This document shows positions 23,408-34,503 of a stretch of 64,000 nucleotides of DNA, piece by piece; within the stretch, counting starts at the first letter, position 1, and every line of letters starts with the position of its first letter. The stretch covers positions 8,158,328-8,222,327 of the forward strand of contig NC_086361.1 of the NCBI RefSeq assembly GCF_036324505.1, written 5' to 3'. The notes below the pieces were generated by a model. That model was not told where the DNA came from. It saw only the letters and a list, made by a program, of their open reading frames with translations, and searched no databases. Position numbers and translations under genes: made by a program. Origin of the DNA: Eleginops maclovinus. Lineage: Eukaryota > Chordata > Actinopteri > Perciformes > Eleginopidae.

Positions 23408-23975
23408 TTTTGATAGACTTCAACTGACAGCTCGCTCCGCGATTTCGCGGGCATAGTGTATTCACGAATTATCATTGGTCCATTAGAAATTAAGATAATA
23501 AAAACACAACACATATGTTAAATTATATAATGAAAAAAACCCAGATATTAATATGTTCTACTTATCTGTGCTATAAATGTAATTTTTGTATGATTCCAAT
23601 GATCTTAAATAATTTTATAACCAAAATAGCTGAATTTGCTCGTGACCTGAGCAGAGGAGACAAGCGGGGTAAGGCAAAGAGCGGCGCCTCACGTCAGATT
23701 GAGCAATCCCTCACAAAGCGGAGCTAGTGAGAAATTAGCACCTCCTGTATAATGCCTCCCTGCTCTGTAACAAAGATGCAAGTGAGGAAATATTCCCTCC
23801 TGTATAATGCCTCCCTGCTGTGTTACAAAGATGCTTGATGGATTTTACCCCGATATATATATGTAACAGTATGTAACCATAATGATTTACCCCGATGAAT
23901 CTGCCACAAAATACAACAATGCAAATGCAGACGAATGGAAAGCCACCAGTACGTTTAATTATTAGCCAAGATTAC

Positions 23976-24155
23976 TGTCACGATACGCACACACTGTGTC
24001 GTGTAGTTTATTAGGGCTTTGGATTAACACGTTACAAACTGCATTGCGGAGCTAACTCACGCGTGTCTCTATAACTTGTTCAACTGTACAGCCGAGACCG
24101 GAACTACGTCACTGCGTAATATAACTGATAACGTTCATACCATCATTACATTACA
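23976..24155 (-). mobile_element. Solo LTR of the Gypsy element family
   Basis: 180 bases matching the 187-base LTRs at 44261 and 48906, with a 7-base deletion (acttatc) and a few substitutions. It is flanked by the perfect 5-base duplication attac (23971-23975 and 24156-24160). With no internal sequence left, it is the product of LTR-LTR recombination. Bases 24156-24840 to its right show nothing recognisable beyond hAT leader sequence. Confidence 0.93.
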
Positions 24156-25192
24156 ATTACATTGATATCCGAGTGTTTCCGAGGGGATTGTTTAATGTCT
24201 GTCATCCATTTAACATCATACAACGTCGTTGTGATCACTTTGAACCCAACGATCTTTTTTTTTAATGTATTGGTGAGCTGAGTTTGAGAAATTAAACTGT
24301 GCAGCTAAAGTTGTGTTTTTTGGTTGCTATAGTTATCTAGTTGCTATGCTAGCTAGCTCAAGAGACTTAAATAACCTAAACGATTTAAATGGAAGCGTTC
24401 AATTCGCATGTAATGATAGCTAGTTATCGAGCTGATGTTATAGTTTCCCCGATTTAACTCATTGTATTTCAATGGGTAAAGGTAAAAATCCTCAGGGTGC
24501 CTGTGCATCTTCGCATGAAATAATATATTAGCCTACCAGTTATTAACACGAGTTCTCTAGCTACCAACTGCCAACTCGTTGTACCTATCATAGGTGTGTG
24601 TGAAGAATGCTGAGATAAAATATGAAAAACAACCAGTAGTCAATGTGCAAGCTGCCAATTGAATTATGTTTTAATAAACTCTATTGACTTCACATATTTT
24701 TCACATATCTGACTCTGAAAGCCAGCTACGAGCTCACCGCACGGCACTGGTCTACATGAATAGAATTCTTCATCAACAGCGGGAGCCAAAACAGCATAGC
24801 ATCCTGGTAACAGTAGTGAGGGTATTACAAAAAAGAAGTAGGGGAGAGTGGGGACGGTTGCAACATGTGGCAGTTGCAACACTGAGGATTCCTCCAATCA
24901 GAAACGAGCTACAGTGATGACACTCATTTTGCACATGCTCAGTGAGACCCTCTTTCTTCCTGCAACTTTTCAGCAAGATTGGAGCATCTGTTCTGGAAGA
25001 ACCAGAAATCAAGGTACAAAAGTAATTTTTTTAACTTTTACAACTTTTCTTATAGTTTCTAAATGTTTTGTACAACATATTTTAAAGTTGTATCATTTAA
25101 ATCTGCAGAATCTTAGCTTTAAATTGCAGTTTCTACCATGTGTCTGAGGTAATCTGTTGAGTTTGCATGTCTAGCATAAAAATGTCTGACTA

Positions 25193-25256
25193 TGTGGGGA
25201 CAGTTGCAACGCTTTGTTGCAACTGTCCCCCATGTGTTGCAACTGCCCCACATGAC
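25193..25256. promoter_or_regulatory. Subterminal repeated motif of the pogo element
   Basis: ggggacagttgcaac, gttgcaactgtcccc and gttgcaactgccccac occur within 64 bases, two of them as a near-perfect palindrome. The sequence repeats the TIR core and is therefore a likely transposase binding array or hairpin. A matching cluster lies on the other side at 28136-28187. Confidence 0.6.
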
Positions 25257-25289
25257 ATTAATTAATGAATAATATGATATAAAAATGTT

Positions 25290-25500
25290 TCAAAATATGT
25301 AAATATATAAATAAATTATATAAATTAAATAAATATATATTAAATATATATTATATATTAGGCCTACATAAATAAATATATAGCCTATCGTGTGTTTATG
25401 TATATACATGTTCTGTATATGTATACAGTATATATATATACACATATATATAGGCCTGTGTGTGTGTGTGAGTGAGTGAGTGAGTGAGAGAGAGAGAATT
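25290..25500. repeat. AT-rich and (TA)/(TG) low-complexity tract
   Basis: Long runs of ata/tat, then tgtgtgtgtg and gagtgagtgag. Short frames on either strand here are low-complexity translations and are not genes. Confidence 0.9.
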
Positions 25501-25548
25501 AATATATACATATGTTTCAATATATTTCATTATGTTGCTTTTTTCAGT

Positions 25549-27757
25549 ATGCCACGAAACAGAGAGCGAAAGACAGATAGGGGTGTCCCTGTACAAGTGC
25601 TCCGTTTGGCGGCAGAGGTGATCAGGAGTGAGGGCAGGTCAGCGAGGTCTGTGGCGAAGGAGTTTGAAATCTGTCACACAACACTGTACCGATTCTGCAA
25701 GAAATTAGAGAGGGCAGGTCCAGGTGAAGAGATCAGGACAGGATACTGGACGCCAAGGAGGGTTTTTACAGCTGAACAGGAAGCTATTTTGTCGAATTAC
25801 CTTAAGACAGCTGCAGATATGTTTTATGGGCTGTGCACTAAAGAGGTAAGCAGGATAGTTGCTTATTAAGTTAGATGTGTATGCAGAATTTAATGAAGAC
25901 TGAGTGAGATGTAGATAAAAAAACAACAACATTGTGAGACAGAGTAAGGCAAAATTACCCTGACTCTCGCCAGATACATGACATTTAGCCTATTTTCGTT
26001 TTTAATCCTTTGTTTTTCATTCGTTTTCTCAGGTTCGTCGTCTGGCTTATCTGCTGGCTGTCAGGTATGGATGCCAATACCCAGGGACATGGGATGAGCC
26101 AGGCCTGGCTGGCCGCGATTGGTTGATGGGCTTCCTACACCGCCAGCCAACCTTGTCAATAAGGCGCCCCCAAGCCACCAGTCTTGCCCGTAATATACAC
26201 TTCAATAGGCACAATGTGTCCTTGTTCTTCAATAATTTAGATGAAGTCCTCCGAAAGAACAACTTCCAGGGAGAGGACATATGGAACATGGATGAGACTG
26301 GCATTACCACTGTTCAGAGGCCAGATCAGGTTGTCGCCAGGCGTGGAGACAGACAGGTGGGGTCAGCCACGTCGGGAGAAAGGGGGACCCTCGTGACAGT
26401 GGCATGCGCCGGGAATGCATTGGGGAGCATGATTCCCCCAATGTTTATATTCCCAAGGGTCAACTTCAAAGATCACTTCATTAGAGATGGCCCACCAGGC
26501 TGCATCGGTGTGGCAAACAAATCAGGCTGGATGGTGGAGGAACATTTCATCGAATTCCTCCATCATTTCCAGCGCCACACACGAGCATCAGTGAATACGA
26601 AGGTCCTTCTGATCTTAGACAACCACTCCTCTCACCTCTCTCTCAGGGCAATTGATTTTTCCCGTGCCAATGGCATTGTAATGCTATCCTTCCCACCCCA
26701 CTGCTCACACAGGCTCCAACCACTGGACCGGAGTTTCTTTGGCCCTCTCAAAGGGAAAGTTAACTCCTTCTGTGACTCATGGATGAGATCACACCCAGGC
26801 CTTCCGATGACCATTTATGACATCCCTGGAATTGTTCGACTTGCCTTCCCCCTGGTCGGAACACCTGGCAATGTCTCAGCAGGTTTCATCACCACTGGAA
26901 TTTGGCCTTTCGACAGGCTGAAATTCAGTGACGCTGATTTCGCTCCATCCATGGTTACAGGCCGGCCTGATCCTACAGTGCCACTGGGCCCGTCCAATTC
27001 CCCCTCTACAGCTCCTCCAGTGCAAGGTGGTCTCCCCTCCTCTTCAGTGGCCCCTCCAGTTCCTGCCAGTGTGTCCTCCTCTTCAGTGGCCCCTCAAGTT
27101 CCTGCCAGTCTGTCCTCCTCTTCAGTGGCCCCTCAAGTTCCTGCCATTCTCCCCTCCACCTCAGTGGCCCCTCCAGTTCCTGCCAGTGTGTCCTCCTCTT
27201 CAGTGGCCCCTCAAGTTCCTGCCAGTCAGTCCTCCTCCTCAGTGGCCCCTCAAGTTCCTGCCAGTCAGTCCTCCTCCTCAGTGTCCCCTCCAGTGCAAGG
27301 TGGTCTCCCCTCAAATTCTGGCCAGTACTTCGATGTACACATGTTTTCACCTGAGCTCATCCGACCCCATCCCAAAGCGACCCAACGCAAGGCAAAGGAA
27401 AACGGCAGGAGAAAACGAAAGTCAACAATTCTGACAGATACCCCTGAAAAGAAGGCGTTGGAGGAAGAAAACAAAACAAAGAAAGGAAAGAGAAGGCTGA
27501 GCCAGAGCACACTGCAGCCGCAGCCAATTGGAAATACTGAGGAAATGAGAGGAAAGAAAAAGCAAAAGCAAAAGAGGAAAAACATTGAAAGAGATAGCCA
27601 TTCAGAGGAGGCCTTTTGCATTGTTTGCTTGGAGAGCTACTCAAAGCCCAAGGAGGTGTGGCTACAATGTCTAATGTGTCAGAAGTGGGCTCATGAAGCC
27701 TGCACTGATGGCAGCTCAGTGTACGTTTGCCACAATTGTGAGACCGAAAGTGATTAA
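25549..27757 (+). CDS. pogo transposase with C-terminal PHD finger, two exons
   Basis: Exons 25549-25845 and 26033-27757 join in frame (GT-AG) for 673 residues. The N-terminus has a helix-turn-helix (SARSVAKEFEICHTTLYRFC). The DDE domain has WNMDETGI (first Asp), LLILDNHSSH (second Asp) and RLQPLDRSFFGPLK (third Asp). A Pro/Ser-rich region of about 100 residues is built from roughly seven 13-residue repeats (PVPASVSSSSVAP) encoded by a 39-base minisatellite at 27010-27300. Then a Lys-rich basic stretch and, at the end, a C4HC3 PHD-type finger (CIVCLESYSKPKEVWLQCLM, then CQKWAHEAC and CHNC). No break seen. The PHD finger may read histone tails to steer insertion or binding; that role is inference. 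Confidence 0.9.
27010..27300 (+). repeat. 39-base coding minisatellite in the pogo gene
   Basis: Units such as cagtggcccctcaagttcct, then gccagtctgtcctcctctt, repeat about seven times in frame with small changes, giving 13-residue Pro/Ser/Val repeats. Copy number is likely to vary between element copies. Confidence 0.9.
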
Positions 27758-28372
27758 TTTTCTGATGGTGTCTGATGTTTTCCAATGTCTAGTGTTATGT
27801 TATATTGTTATGTTATGTTATGTTGTTATGCTATGTTCAGTTAATTCAAGACAAAAAAGTTCATCCAGGCACTCTATTTCTATTTCTATTATCAATTTGT
27901 TAACAACTAAAATGTAATTGACAGAAAAAAAAGTCTGTGATTTTGTATGGTTCTTATGATAGGCTATATTATTGTTATTATACTATTGCTTATATTATTA
28001 TTATTATTATAATAATGATAATTATTATTATTATTATTATACTATTGCCTTTTCTTTTTGTTACTAAGATAATGAAATAAAAAAGGATAAATGATTGTCA
28101 AGAATGATTTTTAAAAACAAATTGATACGTGTTTCAACTGTCCCACACAAGTGTTGCAACCGTCCCTTATGTGGGGACGGTTGCACCGTTTCACTCTTTC
28201 CATTAAATTGCAAATATATCCAGTATAATAAAACCTACACATGTCATATAATTATGGGTGGATAGGGGACAGATGAGGGTATATTATATACAGATTTGGC
28301 CTTCCTACTGCAAATGGTGTCTTAGATACACAAGGAAAAGCAAAAAGTGTTGCAACCGTCCCCACTCTCCCT

Positions 28373-29019
28373 TACAGCCGATCCTATTGGCTCTTTGTCA
28401 ACGCAAGGGACGAATCATAAAACGGCTTATATGTGAGCTTTAGGGCTGGTTGGATGTCAACACAGGCACGAGGCTGCCAGCTACACGATTCATTTTTCGA
28501 TTTGTTGGGTAATGCGTAGGATATTCAAGTCAAGCGTAGCGGCGTAATTAGGGCCTGGAAATCGTATCTGCTACGCCAAAATCGTGTATGTTGGCAGCTC
28601 TGTATGAGGTATTTGCCCATAGTTAGTTAATTTCCTACAGTAGATGGCGGCCAGCACATCTGTTTGGAGAAATGGCAGGAGAACCAGTGTCAGAACCTTA
28701 GCCGTGCATAGCTGTGGACCAGGTCGGCAGTGAAATGTACTTCTGACATCTAAAATAATGGATATCAGATTATGCTATGTTTAGAATATCCACATCACCT
28801 TGCTGTCTGACTTGTATTCTGGTGCCTGTCTCGGCATCTCCAAACTGGGTGTGTTCTGACAAGGATATACTGTGAGGACTTCATTGGCTATGAATAAATA
28901 CCTCCTACAACCGCACTAATTTGAGCCATGTTGTGAGGTTTGATGAATTGATTCAAAGTGTCCAGTTAAAGCACCAATTTACAAGCAGTCATTGTCATTT
29001 CTTTCCCCCTGACCCGCAG
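28373..29019. other. hAT 5' end (to 28602), then EnSpm intron
   Basis: 28375-28602 is the 5' terminal part of the BED-finger hAT with the palindromic-looking gtagcggcgtaattagg segment near 28537. 28603-29019 is the remaining part of intron 2 of the PB1 gene, ending in a pyrimidine-rich acceptor (cccctgacccgcag). Nothing else recognised. Confidence 0.6.
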
Positions 29020-30520
29020 ATTGAAGCAGAATTTGCTCGGCTTACATCCGTTGACCTGAAGAGCTCCTTCTTCTCTGGGCTGGACCAGTACCTGACAAGG
29101 TTCCTTGAGCTGTACAAAGCCAAGAGTAGCATCGTGGGATTGACCAGGCTGATGAGCTGTCTTAATGATGATGTAAGTTTTCAAATGGTTCCATGCTTCT
29201 CACATTTCATGTTATCATCTTCGACACCATATACAGTCCAGGGAGGAACTTTCACTAATGTTTGAATTTGACAGCACTGTTCCCATTTGTGCTGCAATGT
29301 TCCCAGCCTGACCTGTACCTGATGTGTTCAGACTAAAGTTTGTTATGTATACATATGGCTCTCCCCGAGGTTATATTGATATTGAAGGACTGGCCTTGTT
29401 ATAAGTTTTTATATACCTGGGTTTACATTTTGATACTGTATTTAAGTAATATTTTATCAGTTTACAAACAGATGGCGCTCGATATACATTAGGTGGTGTG
29501 CTGTTCATTTATTTATTCCTCTATTGAATTCAGAGCTCCACACAAACAAAGAGGACCATTGTTCTACTGGGCCTTCCCCACTTCCTTAAAGAAGATCCCT
29601 CACGTGTATTTAAGACAATACAGGTAAGAATACTTCAATGTCTTTATTAAAATGATCAGGAACAAGTTCATTTAAACTGGTCTGTAGGTTCTGCAAAGTG
29701 ATACCTACTCAAGCATACTTAATAAATATGTTCTTGCCACCGCCAACAACACCCCACACCCTCAAACATCACTGCTCTACTCCACACCCTCACTCCACTA
29801 CCCCTTTGCCAACACCACCCCACACACAAACATCACTCCAATACCGAGCCCCCACTGTGATTCCTCACGCCACACTCTCAAACCCCCCTGCCAGTGCCAC
29901 CCCATGTCTTTCCACAAAGTATAATAGGACTTGTCACAAACCACGCTATTCTTCAATTCTAGACTATACCTCGTGCTATAGAGCGCTGATATCCCAAAAA
30001 ATAGTTAAGCATTCAAGAGCAATGCCATTGCTCCTCACCATTGTCCAAAGGCAACAGTTTGGCAGTTTTATAAATTGTTTAAAGATCAATGTAAAAGCAT
30101 TGTGCTTTAGAATAGACATGATGGAAGATATATCCTTGTAACATGGTTGTAGATGCCAACATTGAACTGGTCTTTAAGTAAGATATTTTTTGCTCTCTTT
30201 GAAATCTTGTCTAGGCCACAGATGATCAAGCCACGGTCTGTAAGGGTATGAAAGTCGGTGTTTTGATGGTGAAAGACGGAGAAGAGGACATTGCCACAGC
30301 AGTCGTCCTTGAGGAAGAAGTGATCTTGCCCGAAGTGAAGGACGTCCCTCATGCCATTGCCTTGCTAATGGGTCTTCTTTTTGCCCTCAACATAGACTAT
30401 CCTAAAGAATTGAGGTATACATTTGAAGTTACTCAGAAGGTCCTGATGAACATCGGTGGAGGGCAGTGTTCTTCACTTGTCCATGGCTTGAGAAACAGAC
30501 TCTTGCGAAAAACTTTGTAA

Positions 30521-31820
30521 TATGGCATAAGACGTTTGAGCTCAACATGGTTAAACTCGGTTGGTTGAATTGTGCAAAAATCTTTTTTTGCTTGTTTGAT
30601 TTTTAACAAGGTTTTTACCCGAGTAAGATAAGAAGACTGGTGTGAAATGTTCTCTCTGCATTGCCAAACGTCTAAAACTGTCAGATTTAATAATAGCGGT
30701 AAATTATCTTTTGTAATCACAATGGAATAAAAAAGACCCCAAGAAACAATTAGGCAATATCTGAGAAGGAGGTAAGAATGGCTGGTGGAATAAAGTTTCC
30801 CTGACTTGTAAATGTAAATGCATACACACACACACAAGCTTGAATGTTTTGAATGCTCAGCATCTAACCCCAGTGTGATATGACCGAAGGAGGTCTGTAG
30901 TTCTGTGTGAACCAAATGTTTGTCTGGTCAATAAAAAAGTAGTGTGATGCAAGCAAACACTAAAGACTTGTAGTGTGCTCTCTCTCTTATCACATCTGCA
31001 AATAACAGGCATCTTAGAACCTGTGAGTACACTTGAAGTGTGGATTCCTTTTTCATTGACCTTCAGTGCAGGGTAGAGCAATAGTATAATTTCAAATCAT
31101 TTACAGTATTTTTTCAATTGACAAATTTCATTTTCAAGTATTTTTACATTTTATTACGTTTTTACTTAATGCCTAAAACTTAAAACTGTCATTAGGTTTG
31201 TAACAAGGTTTGTTTCTAGTGTTCCTTTCCTGTCCAAGATGAACATGAAATCATATTTACATTAATCACTGTTTCTAAAGTGACATGGCTTATCTTTTTT
31301 ATAGGCATCTATTTACTAATCATGTTTTTTTTTTATGATATGGTGAAATGGATTTTAAGTGTAATCAACTTTAACCAGGCCACATTAGTTATGTTGAAAT
31401 TGACTAAGTTCAAAGAAATATTGTTTAATAAGTTCATTCAATTAGTATATGTAATGCAAATCACCAGACACATTCAATTAAGATAAAGTAGATTCATATG
31501 TTCAAACAACTAAACTAAGCAGTTCAATCCAATAACTAATCCATATCAAATAGACTAAATGAAGGTTTACTGAACTTACCATTTTTCATTATGCTGAAAT
31601 ACATTTTTAAGTTCAGCCCAAAAGCAAAAGAAGTTCCATCAATTATTAATTTCAAATCAACCCAACTAAAGCAGAGGTTTACATAACAAGAGATTTTTAA
31701 TCAAGACAACATAAAGTAGTGTTAGAACAACAAATTATGTTTGTTCAATTGACTTAGAATTTTAAGGCAGCCCTTTAACTTATATTTTTATGTTGAAACA
31801 ACAAATTGTTTTTTACAGTG
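30521..31820 (+). other. EnSpm 3' region and right terminal inverted repeat
   Basis: Follows the stop of the PB1 gene. It is AT-rich, has a short (CA)n at 30824-30836, and from about 31090 on has many loosely related short motifs (such as caattga, gttcaa, aacaac) typical of CACTA subterminal regions. It ends in ttgttttttacagtg at 31820. Open frames here are short and look accidental. Confidence 0.6.
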
Positions 31821-33261
31821 TGCTCAGCATTATGGACAGCATCTGGCAGACCAAAGAGTGCTGAAACGCTAGGCAAAGTAATCGAGCAGCAACTCAAGAC
31901 ACCCTGCATTACAAGGTGGAATTCTCTGCATGACTCCTTGAGTCAGTTGTCATTCTTGCGTGACAAGCTCCCTGATGCCATGACTGCCCTGCAACTTCCA
32001 CCATTCAGGGAAGTCGAACTGGACTACATTGAGGAATTTTGCAGAGTGTTACGACCGATTGCCATCTCAATAGATCGGCTTCAAGGGCAATCTGCATGCT
32101 ATTATGGTGAGCTGTTGCCAACACTTTTCACCATTCAAGCCAAGCTGGAGGATCTGCAAGCATCAAACTTGAGGTACTGCTCACACGTTCTTCAAGCAAC
32201 CATAGCAGGGTTCAAAAAACGCTTCCACAATTTTCTGATGCTGGAGCATGACGTGAATGAGGCCATCCTGGCAACCACAACACACCCATACTTTAAGATG
32301 AGGTGGTTACCCCAGAGGTTGGCTTCTGAGAAGAGGCGAATACAGCAACTGATGCTGCACTCAGCAGACGAACTCGGACTTCTCTCAGAGAGTGACGGGA
32401 CCACACCGAGCACAGAGGAGAATGACGAATTCTTTGTGTTCACTGATCAAGGTGAGAAGAATTTCTTTACACTTTAAAATACTTAATTATGTAATTTACA
32501 ATAGCATGTTTTACCTTTTGGTGACAATTTCAGTATTTATACTTTGAAGAATGCATTATTTGGTCCTCGGGGGGGAGTTTGTGCTAGGTATTGCTATGAC
32601 CCTGTCTGATTGTTGTCTATCTGTCTGTTTGTCCATGCATAGTGTCTGGCAGAGGCCAGCTTGCCATCTCTGATTGCTCTTGTTTTTTTTCTGTTGTCTT
32701 CAATCTCTACAGGAACAGTCAACCAGCTGGAGGCCGAGGCCTTGCCCAGCCACAGCAAGGCGGAACTGGAGACCCTTCATTTTTTGGAGGATCCCAGAAA
32801 AGACCTGGCTTCACTAAATGCATACCCTTTGATGAAACAGCTTTTTGTGAGATTTAACACAACCCTACCATCCTCAGCCCCGGTTGAGCGCCTGTTTTCT
32901 TTTGCTGGCTTAGTGAACCGGCCTCACAGAAGGTCATTAACACCAGATATGCTGGAGAAGTTGGTTGTCCTGAAGAACAACTGATCTGTTTTTCTGTTTA
33001 ATATGGATAAAATAAAATGGATTTGAATGTAGCGTTAGCTGTCTCCTTTTTTATTTATTGTACATTCCTCAGTTTACAGACAGTATTCAATACAGGCATT
33101 ATCTCGCGTGTATTTTTGTATTTTCAAAATACAAAATACTTGTATTGTATTTAAATACATTTTCCAGACCAGTATTTTTGTATTTTATTTTGATACATTT
33201 TTTGATCAAGTATTTGTATTTTGTATCAAAATACTTTATGATGTATTTGTGCCCAGCTCTG
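31821..33261 (+). pseudogene. C-terminal half of a hAT transposase, cut by the EnSpm insertion
   Basis: The frame opens at the EnSpm right end with SALWTASGRPKSAETLGKV and ITRWNSLHDSL. Exon 31821-32451 joins 32713-32984 in frame (gatcaag/gaacag). The last exon has the hAT dimerisation motif SSAPVERLFSFAGLVNR and a proper stop. The 3' terminus follows at 33261, reading CAGAGCTGGGCACAAATAC inwards, a common fish hAT end. The N-terminal half would lie left of the EnSpm at 13346, but Tx1 sequence starts 109 bases away, so it is lost or moved. The right end sits inside an L2 reverse transcriptase. Confidence 0.8.
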
Positions 33262-34503
33262 CCCACAGGGCTGTGTGCTGAGCCCTCTCCTCTACTCCCT
33301 TTTCACCTACGACTGCATACCTGTACATGGTTCTAATACCATCATCAAGTTTGCAGACGACACTACGGTGATTGGCCTCATCAGCAACAACGATGAGTCG
33401 GCCTACAGGGATGAGGTCCAGCGCCTGGCTGAGTGGTGCGCCAACAACAACCTGGCTCTCAACACAAAGAAGACCAAGGAGCTCATTGTGGACTTCAGGA
33501 GAACCAAAGGTGGCACACAAACCCCCATCCATATCAACGGGACGGAGGTTGAGCGTGTCGCCAGCTTTAAGTTCCTGGGTGTCCACATCTCCGAGGACCT
33601 CTCTTGGACACTCAACACCTCAACTCTAGTCAAGAAGGCTCACCAGCGCCTCTTCTTCCTGAGGAGACTGAAGAAGGCTCATCTGTCACCTCAGATCCTG
33701 GAGAACTTCTACCGCTGCACCATCGAGAGCATCCTCACCAACTGCATCTCGGTGTGGTATGGCAGTTGCTCTTCTGCGGACCGGAAATCGCTTCAGAGGG
33801 TGGTGAAAACTGCCCAGCGCATCACTGCTTCTTCACTTCCCACCATTGAGACTGTACAGCACAAGAGGTGTCTGCGGAGGGCACGCAGTGTTGTCAAGGA
33901 CATCTCTCACCCCAACCACAGACTGTTTGCCCTCCTCCCCTCTGGGAGGCGCTACAGGGCCCTCCGATCCCGGACCAGCAGGTTCAGGAACAGCTTCTTC
34001 CCTTCGGCTGTCACCCTGCTGAACTCCGCACCACGGTGATGGCCCCCCTGGTTACCCCACCCTGGCCTGTACGGCCATGCACCTTCCCCCAGCCACTGAA
34101 CTTTTTGCACTACTTACAAATGTTACTGTACATACTTTATATTTATTCCGTTTATACACTGTACCTACCTCAGCACCTCACTACCTACCTCATTCTGCAA
34201 TTTTTACCTTTGCCATCACTTTAATTCACCTGCACTTTACATACATTATGCCATTTGCACTACCTTGCTGCTGTTTACTTATACATACCTTAAACTCATC
34301 TCTGTTTACTGTTCTACTGCACATACCTTATTCGAGCTGTTCATATCCTTTATTATTTATATATCACTACCTTCATATGTATATACATTCTCTGCACTTT
34401 TACTGCTTTACTTGCACTTCTGGTTGGATACTAAACTGCATTTTGTTGTCCTAGTACTTGTACTCTGTGCAATGACAATAAAGTTGAATCTAATCTAATC
34501 TAA
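33262..34503 (+). pseudogene. CR1/L2-group LINE, 3' part of ORF2 and tail
   Basis: The frame starts inside the reverse transcriptase (PQGCVLSPLLYSLFTYDC), includes the active site IIKFADDTTVIGLI and runs 254 codons to a stop at 34039, ending SFFPSAVTLLNSAPR. The 3' untranslated part ends in acaataaagttgaatctaat with an atcta-type simple tail (34482-34503). The 5' part is missing because a hAT inserted at 33262. The tail lands in a Tx1 element. It differs clearly from the intact L2 at 53707. Confidence 0.8.

Larger units (their letters stand above)
24841..28372 (+). mobile_element. pogo-superfamily DNA transposon, complete
   Basis: TIRs of 24 bases with one difference: GGGGAGAGTGGGGACGGTTG on the left and AGGGAGAGTGGGGACGGTTG on the right, each followed by CAAC. 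TA flanks both ends (24839-24840 and 28373-28374). Extra copies of the same core (gttgcaac next to gtccc) lie near the ends, at about 24870, 25197-25256 and 28136-28187. The element is 3532 bases and encodes the DDE transposase at 25549-27757. Confidence 0.9.
20059..28602 (-). mobile_element. BED-finger hAT element with nested LTR and pogo
   Basis: Both ends read CAGAGCTGCCAACAT inwards (20059 and 28602). The flanks share tatgag (20053-20058 and 28603-28608), a 6-base target duplication rather than the 8 usual for hAT. The transposase is on the minus strand at 20599-23407. A solo Gypsy LTR (23976-24155) and a pogo element (24841-28372) later inserted in its 5' region. It lies in intron 2 of the EnSpm PB1 gene. 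Bases 20059-20598 and 23408-23975 hold no other gene; 23742-23835 contains two copies of a segment with ctcctgtataatgcctccct. Confidence 0.8.
18806..30520 (+). pseudogene. PB1-domain protein gene of the EnSpm element (SAMD3-like family), one in-frame stop
   Basis: Five coding exons join in frame: 18806-19538, 19697-19902, 29020-29172, 29534-29623 and 30215-30520, all with GT-AG borders. The N-terminus (residues 1-75) looks like a PB1 domain with the acidic OPCA-like motif YQDPDFGND. The middle has HPCLKEPGSDRGWYCWK, and the last exons read IVLLGLPHFLKEDPSRVF and VLMNIGGGQCSSLVHGLRNR. Proteins of this kind are commonly labelled 'sterile alpha motif domain-containing protein 3-like' in fish; I see no SAM domain here. 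Exon 2 has an in-frame TAG at about 19747, so this copy is broken unless that base is an error. Intron 2 is 9.1 kb because it holds the hAT/pogo nest. It shares the TIR-bounded element and orientation with the transposase, which suggests a companion protein, but function is not known to me. Confidence 0.65.
13347..31820 (+). mobile_element. EnSpm/CACTA DNA transposon with nested insertions
   Basis: The left end is CACTGTAAAAAGAGATTTTG (13347) and the right end, read inwards, is CACTGTAAAAAACAATTTGT (31820). TG flanks both sides (13345-13346 and 31821-31822), consistent with a 2-base target duplication. Inside, on the plus strand, lie a zinc-finger/transposase pseudogene (15484-18165) and a second, PB1-domain gene (18806-30520). 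Nested inside are a Tc1-like MITE (18273-18591) and a BED-finger hAT (20059-28602) with its own passengers. Without the hAT the element would be about 9.9 kb. The CACTG termini and the transposase motifs support animal EnSpm. Confidence 0.75.

Noticed and set aside
25290..25596. Minus-strand frames rich in Ile/Tyr/Leu with signal-like stretches
   Set aside because: They are translations of AT, TG and GAGT low-complexity sequence.
34077..34498. Small plus-strand frames in the L2 3' region
   Set aside because: They overlap the LINE 3' untranslated tail and have no conserved motif.
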